Notes under the pieces: generated by a model
The model's database searches: none
What the model was told of the DNA's origin: nothing
Seen by the model: the letters and a program-made list of their open reading frames with translations, nothing else
Made by a program: the position numbers and the translations under genes
From: a virus
Strand: one strand, 5' to 3'
Virus record (IMG/VR): IMGVR_UViG_3300021142_000197
Coordinates: 1 to 22,492 of that record
DNA: 22,492 nt
Part shown: piece by piece, positions 8,931 to 17,777 of the stretch
Position numbering within the stretch: the stretch's first letter is position 1
How the letters are laid out: every line of letters begins with the position of its first letter

Positions 8931-10205
8931 ATGAGAACAGACCTTTATGGTGGCGCAGCACCGCTACCAGCCGCCACTCCTTCTCCTTATCAACCAGCAC
9001 CTGCTGTTGGAACAGTACCCGTTGCGGGTGGCATAGCAGCCGTTCCCAATGCCGTTAAACAAGGACCTGTTGCCACAGGCGCAGCACCACTTGGCGCCGC
9101 ATCTGGGTTTACTGCATATGCGCCAGTTCAAGGGCCTACTGGGCCTACGGGAAACGCAACTGGGCATACGGGAACATCTGGACCGACTGGACCGACTGGA
9201 CCGACTGGACCAGAATTAACTCCATTACAAATTGCGGAAAAAATAGCAGCAGATAAAGCCGCTGCTGACAAAGCCGCTGCTTTAACTAGTGCAGCGAATA
9301 GCCTTAATTCAATTTTATCGTCTTATGGTTTAACTGGTGGCATTGCTGCTGGCGTAACTGCCATGTTGCAAAATGGCCTTGATATTGCAACTATCCAAAC
9401 AATTTTAGATTCCCCAGATCCAGCGGGTGCAATCAAAGGCCTTGGTCTTACGCCTACGCAATTTAGTGCAGCGCAGGGTCTTGTCACATCATGGCAAACA
9501 CGTTTTGTTGGTAACCAAACACGTATCGCTGCTGGGCTTAACCCATTAGATCCTGCTACATATATTGCTAATGAACAATCTTATAAACAAGTTATGACCA
9601 TGGCTGGCATTCCAGCCTCTAGCCCATTACAATCAACCGCTTATCTTGGTCAACTTATGGGTACAGATGTTTCCCCAGCCGAAGTTCAAATGCGCGTTAA
9701 TACAGCAACGGCAGCAATACAAAATGAAGACCCACAAGTTCTTGCCCAGTTGCAATCTCAATATGGTTTAAGTCTTTCAACCATTGCCACCCATCTTCTC
9801 GATCCAACCGTAGCGGCACCTTTGGTACAGCAAGAATATAATGCTGCCAATATCGGTGCAGAAGCAGCCCGTGCTGGTACCAACATTGCTTTTGGCGCTA
9901 CTGGTCCATTAAGCGCAATGGGTCTTGCAGCACAAGGCATAACGCAAAATCAAGCCGCAGCAGGATTCCAGAGCATAGCCTCACAACAGCCAGCCATGCA
10001 ATCGCTGGCTGGTCGTTATCAGGGCTACGGTAACGCTGGGGGCGTTGGACAACAACTAGAAGCCTCAACCTTTGGCACATCAGGTGCCGCTGCCGCACAG
10101 GCCAACCTCGAACGGTTAAAGACCCAAGAAGTTTCAGCCTTTTCAGGCTCAGCAGGTGCTGCCACAGGCAGCCTAGGCATGAAAGACATTAGCGGTCTTT
10201 CTTAA
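8931..10205 (+). CDS. Probable virion protein with short collagen-like segment (424 aa)
   Basis: Residues 1-67 are Pro/Ala/Gly-rich and probably disordered. Residues 68-94 form nine or so imperfect Gly-X-Y triplets, mostly GPT, then a helical Ala/Lys-rich stretch (about 95-128) and a large alpha-helical domain to about residue 350 containing SYGLTGGIAAGVTAML and RFVGNQTRIAAGLNPLDP. The tail (about 350-424) is Gly/Ala/Gln-rich and ends in FSGSAGAATGSLG. The helical domain and the FSG-rich end recall, from memory, a virion family of actinobacterial phages. No enzyme motif is seen. It closes the block between portal and scaffold; the next 125 bp are noncoding. A packaged internal or tail-base role is inferred. 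Confidence 0.6.
   Translation: MRTDLYGGAAPLPAATPSPYQPAPAVGTVPVAGGIAAVPNAVKQGPVATGAAPLGAASGFTAYAPVQGPTGPTGNATGHTGTSGPTGPTGPTGPELTPLQIAEKIAADKAAADKAAALTSAANSLNSILSSYGLTGGIAAGVTAMLQNGLDIATIQTILDSPDPAGAIKGLGLTPTQFSAAQGLVTSWQTRFVGNQTRIAAGLNPLDPATYIANEQSYKQVMTMAGIPASSPLQSTAYLGQLMGTDVSPAEVQMRVNTATAAIQNEDPQVLAQLQSQYGLSLSTIATHLLDPTVAAPLVQQEYNAANIGAEAARAGTNIAFGATGPLSAMGLAAQGITQNQAAAGFQSIASQQPAMQSLAGRYQGYGNAGGVGQQLEASTFGTSGAAAAQANLERLKTQEVSAFSGSAGAATGSLGMKDISGLS
9132..9212 (+). repeat. Collagen-like GPT repeat with perfect 9-bp DNA repeats
   Basis: This codes for residues 68-94 of the 424 aa protein. Within it, GGACCGACT occurs three times in perfect tandem at 9180-9206, followed by a partial unit. Such identical repeats can gain or lose units by slippage, so repeat number may vary among relatives. 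Confidence 0.85.
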
Positions 10206-10330
10206 TAAATAGATTCCATCACGGTCAACCAGCGCCGATGATGTGTATTTAGACTGGTAGTAGGAGCCAACCATTCTTCCCCTGGAATGTATTGCGGCCT
10301 GCGTCACATCAACAGAAAGGGAGTGCCGAA
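10206..10330 (+). other. Untranslated leader before scaffold and capsid genes
   Basis: A 125 bp noncoding gap, the largest in a region where genes otherwise touch. It separates the large virion-protein block from the scaffold/capsid pair. It ends in AAAGGGAG (10315-10322), a good ribosome site eight bases before the scaffold ATG. There is a small inverted repeat TTCC-CCT-GGAA near 10277-10287, too short to call a terminator. I find no convincing -35/-10 pair, although the position would suit a late promoter or an RNA-processing site that raises capsid expression. Confidence 0.5.
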
Positions 10331-10810
10331 ATGGCAAACCAATACGAAGACGACGAAGACGACTTAGATGTTGATACTTCGCAAAACGAAGCACCAGCCA
10401 ATCTCCGCAAAGCCTTAAAGCGTGCAGAGAAGGACAAGAAGGATCTTGCTGAACAACTTGCAAGTATTCATGCGGACCTTCGCAGTCGAAACGTTAAAGA
10501 CGTACTGGCAACAAAAGGTGTACCAGATAAGGTGGCGAAGTTCATTCCCGCCGATGTCTCAACACCAGAGCAAGTAGATGCTTGGCTTAACGAAAATGCC
10601 GATGTATTCGGATTTTCTAAGAGCGAAGCAGATGCTCCTGTCGATGAAGCAAAGCAAGCGAATATCCGTTCGTATGACCGCATTAATGCGGCCACTCAGA
10701 ATGTTAATAGCCCAACGAGAGATGCCGATTTAATGTCAAAACTCGCAGGTGCAAGAAACATTGATGAACTTAACGCGATTACGGGTAATCCTCAACAGCG
10801 TCGTCGGTAG
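10331..10810 (+). CDS. Capsid scaffolding protein (159 aa)
   Basis: I choose ATG 10331 because AAAGGGAG (10315-10322) precedes it and the protein then begins with a typical acidic scaffold start (residues 5-15 nearly all Asp/Glu). An in-frame TTG at 10292 would add 13 residues but lacks a ribosome site. Residues about 24-52 are a Lys/Glu/Ala/Leu-rich coiled-coil helix, the middle is mixed, and the C-terminus is basic (QQRRR). An acidic, helical protein with a basic tail immediately before the major capsid gene is the classic arrangement for scaffolds, whose basic C-terminal tail often contacts the capsid protein. Scaffolds line the procapsid and leave before DNA packaging. No protease motif is present. 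Confidence 0.8.
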   Translation: MANQYEDDEDDLDVDTSQNEAPANLRKALKRAEKDKKDLAEQLASIHADLRSRNVKDVLATKGVPDKVAKFIPADVSTPEQVDAWLNENADVFGFSKSEADAPVDEAKQANIRSYDRINAATQNVNSPTRDADLMSKLAGARNIDELNAITGNPQQRRR

Positions 10811-10858
10811 CCCAACAATATAACCCATTCGCACTAAACCTTAGAAAGAAGGTGACAC

Positions 10859-11896
10859 ATGAGCAACGCATATACAGACACATCTGGTGGTTCCCTCGGT
10901 ACTTCTCTAGTACAGACAGCCTATGATCGTTATGTCGAATTCGCGCTCCGTGCTGTTCCTCTTATCCGCGATGTCGCAGATAAGAAGCCAGTACAACAGG
11001 CTATGCCTGGTTCCTCTGTTGTATTCCAGATCTACACAGATTTGGCCGCAGCAACCTCAGTTCTCTCAGAGGATGTAGATCCAGATGCAGTAGCACTTGG
11101 AAACACAACCCCAGTTACCGTTACTCTTAATGAGTATGGTAACGCTTCACTTGCTACTCGTAAGTTGGAGTTATTCTCACTCTCAGACGTTGATCCAGCA
11201 ATCGCTGACATCATCGCCTTCAACATGGCCGACTCTCTTGATATCAACGCTTTGTCTACCCTCGTTGGTGGACCAAACGTAATCGCAGAAGTTGGTGGCT
11301 CTCTTGTCTCCACATACGCTGGATCATACACCAACGGTACAACACAGTCAAAGATTACAGGAACAGATGTAATCAAGTCACGCGATGTTCGTACCGCTGT
11401 CGCTAAGTTGCGTGCCAACAAGGCTGTCCCACGTCAAGGCGAATACTACTGGTGTGGTATCCACCCAGAAGTATCATTCGACCTTCGCTCTGAGACTGGC
11501 TCTGGCGGATGGCGCGATGACCATAAGTATTCCGAGACAGGTGCTGGTGAATTCTGGCCAGGAACCATCGGAACATACGAAGGTGCTATGTTCGTTGAAT
11601 CACCACGTTTATTTAACGCTGGCGATGGTACTGGTTCCACAGGTTGGACAGGTACCTTTGGTACTTCTGCCTTCACTTATGGTACTGGTGGTACTCGCAA
11701 CTTCCGTACATTGGTTGCTGGAAAGCAAGCACTTGCAGAAGCAGTTGCCGAAGAGCCACATGTTATCTTCGGACCAGTCGTTGATAAGTTGATGCGTTTC
11801 CGTCCAATCGGATGGTACGGCGTTCTCGGATGGCAGCGTTATCGTGACGCTTCGCTCGTCCGTATTGAATCGTCTTCTTCGATTCACCTTACCTAA
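10859..11896 (+). CDS. Major capsid protein, HK97 fold, N4-gp56-like
   Basis: A 345-residue protein just downstream of the scaffold gene, with an AGAAAGAAGG ribosome site before the ATG. Features that match N4-gp56-type capsid proteins, from family knowledge, are an N-terminal helical arm (TAYDRYVEFALRAVPLIRD), the VTLNEYGNASLATRKLELFS strand region followed by DPAIADIIAFNMADSLDINAL (the long spine helix, about residues 105-130), and a C-terminal RPIGWYGVLGWQRYRDASLVRIE segment. A Gly/Thr-rich insertion near 255-285 probably forms a surface loop. The protein forms the icosahedral shell. A strong hairpin follows 13 bp after the stop, consistent with its mRNA being independently terminated or stabilised. 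Confidence 0.9.
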   Translation: MSNAYTDTSGGSLGTSLVQTAYDRYVEFALRAVPLIRDVADKKPVQQAMPGSSVVFQIYTDLAAATSVLSEDVDPDAVALGNTTPVTVTLNEYGNASLATRKLELFSLSDVDPAIADIIAFNMADSLDINALSTLVGGPNVIAEVGGSLVSTYAGSYTNGTTQSKITGTDVIKSRDVRTAVAKLRANKAVPRQGEYYWCGIHPEVSFDLRSETGSGGWRDDHKYSETGAGEFWPGTIGTYEGAMFVESPRLFNAGDGTGSTGWTGTFGTSAFTYGTGGTRNFRTLVAGKQALAEAVAEEPHVIFGPVVDKLMRFRPIGWYGVLGWQRYRDASLVRIESSSSIHLT

Positions 11897-11909
11897 TAAC
11901 TAAGTTGGT

Positions 11910-11933
11910 GGGGGTGGGCTTTGGCCTGCCCCC
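11910..11933 (+). terminator. GC-rich hairpin after the capsid gene, possible terminator or mRNA stabiliser
   Basis: GGGGGTGGGC (11910-11919) pairs with GCCTGCCCCC (11924-11933) over ten base pairs, including two G-T wobbles, around a TTTG loop. Flanking TTGG and CCAA may extend it after an internal mismatch. The hairpin is followed by ATTAACC, not a T-run, so full intrinsic termination is doubtful. Partial termination or protection of the capsid mRNA 3' end is more likely. Confidence 0.6.
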
Positions 11934-11956
11934 ATTAACCAACCGAAAGGAATAAA

Positions 11957-12217
11957 GTGCCATATACATTTACCCCGCCTACTGTTGAGGAAGGGCCTGC
12001 TGGTTTCGGCAGACTGTTTTGGCGTTTTAGAATTGCACGTAGTAATACACTTTTGGTCTATGGAACAGCGGTGCGCTCAGAGCGCACGCCAGGAGTAGAC
12101 GAAACACTAGCAGCGGATTATCACTATCTTGGTGGGCATATCTACAACCTTAGCCCAACGGAAGTTACCATTCTTACAAATGCTGGTTATGGCGCAAACA
12201 TAACCTATGTCGCTTAA
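11957..12217 (+). CDS. Small virion protein, unknown (86 aa)
   Basis: Starts with GTG at 11957, preceded by CGAAAGGAA (11944-11952). The 86 residues are mostly beta-prone with many Tyr and aromatic positions (FGRLFWRFRIARSNTLLVYG), without Cys or membrane segments. It is the first gene after the capsid hairpin, and its stop TAA (12215-12217) is part of the ribosome site for the next gene. Candidates are a head-decoration protein, a head-tail joining protein or a tail-fibre adaptor; the sequence does not decide among them, and I recognise no family. Confidence 0.65.
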   Translation: MPYTFTPPTVEEGPAGFGRLFWRFRIARSNTLLVYGTAVRSERTPGVDETLAADYHYLGGHIYNLSPTEVTILTNAGYGANITYVA

Positions 12218-12225
12218 GGAGCATC

Positions 12226-14330
<2,105 letters not shown>

Positions 14331-14332
14331 TA

Positions 14333-14348
14333 TATAATGTGGTACAAT
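14333..14348 (+). promoter_or_regulatory. Candidate promoter -10 region before the glycosyltransferase
   Basis: The short gap after the fibre gene contains a consensus TATAAT (14333-14338) and an extended -10-like TGGTACAAT (14340-14348). I see no good -35 hexamer at the usual distance. If used, transcription would begin only a few bases before the ATG at 14355, giving a very short leader. Chance A/T richness is the alternative. Confidence 0.35.
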
Positions 14349-14354
14349 TTGAGC

Positions 14355-15458
14355 ATGACAAAAGTAGCAGTCTACTCTATCGCACTGAACGAGATACTGC
14401 ACGTCGAGCGTTACATGGAAGCCTGCAAGGGTGCAGACTATATCATAATAGCAGATACAGGGTCAACAGATGGTACACCAGAAAGACTCAGGGAACTGGG
14501 GGCAACGGTTTACGATATTAGCATTAAGCCTTGGCGCTTTGATGATGCTCGCAACGCTGCTCTGGCGCTCGTACCAAAAGATGCTGACGTCTGCGTTATC
14601 TTAGATTTAGACGAGGTTCCCCAAAAGGGTTTTTTTGATAAGGTTCGCAAGGGTTGGAAAAAAGATGCCATCATCGGTTGGATTACGATGGATACGGGGC
14701 AAACATGGCACAGGGATAGACTGCATAATCGTCACGGATGGCATTGGAAATATCCATGCCATGAGATACAGATTTACTACGGCGATGAGGAAGTAAAGCA
14801 GATCCAGATATTAGATGCAGTTATTAAGCATCTGCCAGATAACAACAAATCTCGCAAGCACTACCTGGAAATTCTTAAACTAACCGTTAAAGAGTATCCA
14901 GAGGATCCTCGCATGTGGACATACATGTGCCGAGAGTATTACTTCAACAACATGTGGCAAGATGTTATTGATGCTGGTAAACGCAAACTTGAACTAAACG
15001 GCTGGGATGTTGAATCCGCAGCGGTTTGTAGGTGGGTTGGCGAATCCTATCACCAGTTGGGCGATAGGGAAAACGCCACCTTGTATTACAACAAGGGCAT
15101 AGAGATTCTTCCACATGAAGGTGAACCACACTATGGTGTAGCAATAGACGCCTACAGAAAACAGGAATGGCAAAGGTGCCTAGATGCTTCTATGGAAGTT
15201 CTGGAACTTCCTCGTTCCATTCACTACTGCTACGAATCCGCTGTATGGGATTGGAAAGCCTACGACCTTGCAGGCGTCAGCGCCTATAACCTTGGTCATG
15301 TCGCAGAAGCATTGACCTTTGCAAAAGAAGCCGCTAAGGCTAATGGCCCAGAGCAAGAACGAATCCAACGCAACATAGACTTTATGGAGAAATTACTGAA
15401 TGAGCGAATGTCAGCACGTGGGCAAGGTAACAAAATGGGGGCTAAACGAAAAATATGA
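14355..15458 (+). CDS. Family-2-like glycosyltransferase with C-terminal TPR-like helices
   Basis: I use ATG 14355 (367 aa), because family members start right at the first strand (MTKVAVYSIALNE). The ATG at 14337 would add six residues and overlaps a TATAAT. GT-A hallmarks are visible: N12-E13 after the first strand, the nucleotide-binding DTGSTDGT motif (34-41), the FDDARNAAL segment (62-70), and the metal-binding DxD in LDLDE (83-87). Residues about 170-345 are paired helices typical of tetratricopeptide repeats (for example YNKGIEILPHEGEPHYGVA), a common partner-binding module in such enzymes. The expected reaction is transfer of a sugar from a nucleotide-sugar to a protein or glycan acceptor. 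Lying directly behind a Thr-rich collagen-like fibre gene, it may modify that fibre; alternatively it alters host surface sugars. There is no signal peptide or membrane segment, so it is cytoplasmic. Confidence 0.85.
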   Translation: MTKVAVYSIALNEILHVERYMEACKGADYIIIADTGSTDGTPERLRELGATVYDISIKPWRFDDARNAALALVPKDADVCVILDLDEVPQKGFFDKVRKGWKKDAIIGWITMDTGQTWHRDRLHNRHGWHWKYPCHEIQIYYGDEEVKQIQILDAVIKHLPDNNKSRKHYLEILKLTVKEYPEDPRMWTYMCREYYFNNMWQDVIDAGKRKLELNGWDVESAAVCRWVGESYHQLGDRENATLYYNKGIEILPHEGEPHYGVAIDAYRKQEWQRCLDASMEVLELPRSIHYCYESAVWDWKAYDLAGVSAYNLGHVAEALTFAKEAAKANGPEQERIQRNIDFMEKLLNERMSARGQGNKMGAKRKI

Positions 15459-15846
15459 TTCAGTTCCAGTAGCCTACAGTTGCGTGAATTGCAACGCCGT
15501 AAGTGATAGACCTTTCATCATAGCAGAGATTCCATCTCAGCACGGCATGCATACCGAATATACAGAAGGTTGCTTTGCTTGCAAAATTAACACACTTCAA
15601 TTAAGTACAGGCGATGCGGGACGCAGTGAATCCATGAGCAACAAGAAGTGGGTTGGCGAACTAGATGCCTATGCAGATGCCCGCTCACAGGGTATTCAAC
15701 CAGCAGGCACAACCATGAAGGCCATTAACGAAGCAAAATCCGCAAGTGACAAACTAGGCATTGCATACAATGCTGAGTCTATGCCAGCGGCAGCACAGAT
15801 TACTAAGCGCACCGCTACGGTAATGAAAGAAACGGGAGCAATCTAA
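15400..15846 (+). CDS. Zinc-ribbon-like Cys-rich protein (148 aa)
   Basis: The start lies 59 bp inside the glycosyltransferase gene, in another frame, and is supported by GGAGA at 15386-15390, nine bases before the ATG. The N-terminal half has paired metal-ligand candidates: C4/H6 with C28-x-x-C31, and H48/H51 with C58-x-x-C61, suggesting one or two zinc sites. The C-terminal half (about 76-148) is an Ala/Lys-rich helical region without Cys. It has no recognisable enzyme motif. The overlap implies coupled translation with the glycosyltransferase. Possible roles include a small DNA- or protein-binding factor or a virion accessory protein; I cannot choose among them. Confidence 0.7.
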   Translation: MSECQHVGKVTKWGLNEKYDSVPVAYSCVNCNAVSDRPFIIAEIPSQHGMHTEYTEGCFACKINTLQLSTGDAGRSESMSNKKWVGELDAYADARSQGIQPAGTTMKAINEAKSASDKLGIAYNAESMPAAAQITKRTATVMKETGAI

Positions 15847-16010
15847 TGGCAACTAAAAAGGGAATGGGATTTGCGGCAGCGCAAAAGTCCATCGCTAAAA
15901 AAGAAGGTGTACCTATGAAAAATGCAGGAGCCATCTTGGCATCGGCTACTCGTAAGGCATCACCAGCGGCAAAGAAAAAGAATCCTAATCTAAAGAAAGT
16001 TAAGGGATAA
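15846..16010 (+). CDS. Tiny very basic protein (54 aa)
   Basis: A 54-residue frame whose ATG shares one base with the preceding TAA (TAATG). It contains about 14 Lys/Arg and a single Glu, with an N-terminal GFAAAQKSIAKKEG segment and a KNAGAILASATRKAS segment before a Lys-rich tail. I recall short basic proteins with this GFAAAQ/AGAILA pattern in other tailed phages. The conserved-looking pattern and tight spacing argue that it is real. DNA contact or binding to an acidic virion surface is plausible but unproven. Confidence 0.65.
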   Translation: MATKKGMGFAAAQKSIAKKEGVPMKNAGAILASATRKASPAAKKKNPNLKKVKG

Positions 16011-16012
16011 TT

Positions 16013-16135
16013 ATGTGCAAAGAATGTGGATGTTCAAGTAATGCAATCGGCGGCACGCCAGAAAAACTAACTGGCAAGCCAACAAAGACACCATACGGAC
16101 AGTACGAAGGCGTCGGCGGAACAAAGAATAAGTAA
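16013..16135 (+). CDS. Tiny CxxCxC protein (40 aa)
   Basis: A 40-residue frame beginning MCKECGCSSNAIGG, followed by a Lys/Thr/Gly-rich tail with a TPYGQYEGVGG segment. AAGGG at 16002-16006 gives a suitable ribosome site. Cys2, Cys5 and Cys7 could bind a metal ion with a partner or in a dimer, but three Cys alone do not complete a classical zinc site. It sits 2 bp after the basic 54 aa gene. Tiny proteins starting with such a Cys cluster occur in many phage structural regions, as I recall; their function is unknown to me. Confidence 0.6.
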   Translation: MCKECGCSSNAIGGTPEKLTGKPTKTPYGQYEGVGGTKNK

Positions 16136-16163
16136 GGTCTACCTACCACGAAAGGATAAATAG

Positions 16164-16448
16164 ATGGCTAACTATGGTGGCTTATCAACAGTGTATCATT
16201 TGAATCGTCTTGCTGGCACCATTATCAATGGTGTACCACAATATGATTTTAACGGCGCCGCAATTAAGTGGGCCGATCTAGTAATTCCTGGCCATGGTAC
16301 AACACGTGGTATTGACGCGCTTAACGCTATTTACGCAAACCGTAACGGTGGCAAGAATTATTATGAAGACACACCTGGGGTGTTGAACCTACTTGCTGGT
16401 ACCTATGGCATCGGTGAAGCCGAAGCGGCAGCAAGGATTGCATCATGA
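16164..16448 (+). CDS. Small unknown protein before connector-like gene (94 aa)
   Basis: The ATG at 16164 follows AAAGGA (16151-16156). The protein is mixed alpha/beta and rich in Gly, Ala, Asn and Tyr (WADLVIPGHGTTRGIDALNAIYANRNGGKNYYED is split by several Gly turns), with no Cys or membrane segment. Its TGA (16446-16448) overlaps the ATG of the next gene (ATGA), suggesting coupled translation with the connector-like protein. It could be a small head-tail joining or virion assembly protein. I recognise no family. Confidence 0.65.
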   Translation: MANYGGLSTVYHLNRLAGTIINGVPQYDFNGAAIKWADLVIPGHGTTRGIDALNAIYANRNGGKNYYEDTPGVLNLLAGTYGIGEAEAAARIAS

Positions 16449-17338
16449 CGGCTTTTATTGATGTCATTAACGAGACACAATTAGCCTTAACGGGCTATAC
16501 TCAACGTCAAGACCAGGCTACATACTTACCTGGTTCCATGGGCGCAACGGATTTAGCATTTGTTGTAAACGATGGAACGGTATTAACACGTGGTATGGTT
16601 GAGATTGATGACGAACTGATCTGGGTAGATTCGTTTGACCGCACCACAAATACGGCGACGATTCCTAGTTATGGTAGAGGTTTTCGAGATACGGTAGCAG
16701 TACCACATACCTCTGGTAGCCGTGTCACAATCGCGCCTTCCTTTCCGCGATCTGTAATCCGACGAAACATCAACCTTGCTATTGATGGTGTCTACCCAGA
16801 CTTGTTCGGCACTTATTACACCACCTTTCCTTTTCAAGCGGCAGTGACTACATATAACCTTCCGCAAGAAGCGATTGATATTCTTGGAATATCTTGGCAG
16901 ACCATCGGCCCATCTAAAGAATGGCTACCGATCCGCCACTACCGCTTAGATCGTATGGCGAATCCTTTGACCTGGAATACGGGCAAGACCGTATCCATCC
17001 GTGAGGGAATCATCCCAGGTCGTACTGTGATGATTACCTATACCAAGAAGCCAACAACGCTTCAATACGATCAGGATGATTTTGCTACAACTACTGGCTT
17101 GCCTGATTCTGCCCGTGAGGTAATTATCCTTGGCGCTGCTTATCGTACAGCAATGTATCTTGATGTTGGTCGCGTACCAGCACTATCCGCCGAGGGGGAT
17201 GCATTTCGTGCCAATGATCCTATCGGCTCTGGTGGCAATGTAGGACGCATGATCCAGCAACTGTATCAGCAACGCCTCACAGTCGAAGTTCGTCGTTTGC
17301 AAGAGCAGTATCCACCACGCACGCACTACTCAAGTTAA
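16445..17338 (+). CDS. Probable head-tail connector/adaptor protein (297 aa)
   Basis: Residues about 25-105 form a beta-rich domain with MVEIDDELIWVDS, then YGRGFRDTVAVPHTSGSRV. Residues about 105-297 begin with helices (RRNINLAIDGVYPDLFG), include a beta section, and end in two helices with AREVIILGAAYRTAMYLD and a long Gln/Arg/Glu C-terminal helix (QQLYQQRLTVEVRRLQEQYP). A helical bundle closed by a long C-terminal helix is common in head-tail adaptor proteins, so I infer a connector ring below the portal. The N-terminal beta module looks related to that in the 141 aa protein encoded next. A tail protein is the main alternative. Confidence 0.55.
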   Translation: MTAFIDVINETQLALTGYTQRQDQATYLPGSMGATDLAFVVNDGTVLTRGMVEIDDELIWVDSFDRTTNTATIPSYGRGFRDTVAVPHTSGSRVTIAPSFPRSVIRRNINLAIDGVYPDLFGTYYTTFPFQAAVTTYNLPQEAIDILGISWQTIGPSKEWLPIRHYRLDRMANPLTWNTGKTVSIREGIIPGRTVMITYTKKPTTLQYDQDDFATTTGLPDSAREVIILGAAYRTAMYLDVGRVPALSAEGDAFRANDPIGSGGNVGRMIQQLYQQRLTVEVRRLQEQYPPRTHYSS

Positions 17339-17348
17339 GGGACGATAA

Positions 17349-17774
17349 ATGACAAGGTATTATTCAGCCACCGCGCTAGATAACAATGTATCTTCTGGCA
17401 TATCCAGCAGCGTAACTACTATAGTTTTGACGACTACACCAGTGGGTTATCCAACCAGTGGTAATCCCTTCACCCTAGCGATTGATTACAATACGGCAGC
17501 CGAAGAAGTTGTCCTTGTAACAGCCTATGCTGGTACAAGCCTAACCGTTACTCGTGGATTCAACTCAACATCAGCCCAGGCTCATAACGCAGGAGCGTTA
17601 GTGCGCCACGTTATTGTTGCACAGGATCTAACAGATGCGCAAAACCATTACGCGGCAACAACATCAGTACATGGCATTGCGGATACTTCTCAACTTTTAA
17701 CGACAAGCAATATCGCGGTACAAAGCATAACACCCGCAGTAATCTCTGCTGGTTTTCTCACGATGGGAGCATAA
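17349..17774 (+). CDS. Beta-rich tail/virion accessory protein (141 aa)
   Basis: The start follows AAGGGACGATAA, a plausible ribosome site. The core (about 20-90) is beta-rich, with EEVVLVTAYAGTSLTVTRGFNSTSAQAHNAG running across two strands and a turn. The RGFxxTxAxxHxxGxxV layout matches the N-terminal domain of the connector-like protein upstream. The rest (about 92-141) includes a short helical DLTDAQNHYAATTSVHG segment, a pattern often seen where fibre shafts or tail-attached proteins begin. It is probably a virion surface or tail accessory protein. No enzyme motif, Cys or membrane segment is seen. Confidence 0.6.
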   Translation: MTRYYSATALDNNVSSGISSSVTTIVLTTTPVGYPTSGNPFTLAIDYNTAAEEVVLVTAYAGTSLTVTRGFNSTSAQAHNAGALVRHVIVAQDLTDAQNHYAATTSVHGIADTSQLLTTSNIAVQSITPAVISAGFLTMGA

Positions 17775-17777
17775 CTA

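Noticed and set aside
10292-10330. Upstream TTG start for the scaffold gene
   Set aside because: It would place the good AAAGGGAG site inside the gene; the ATG at 10331 has ideal spacing and gives the typical acidic start.
14337-14354. Earlier ATG for the glycosyltransferase
   Set aside because: It lacks a ribosome site and falls within a TATAAT; the ATG at 14355 gives the usual start of the family.
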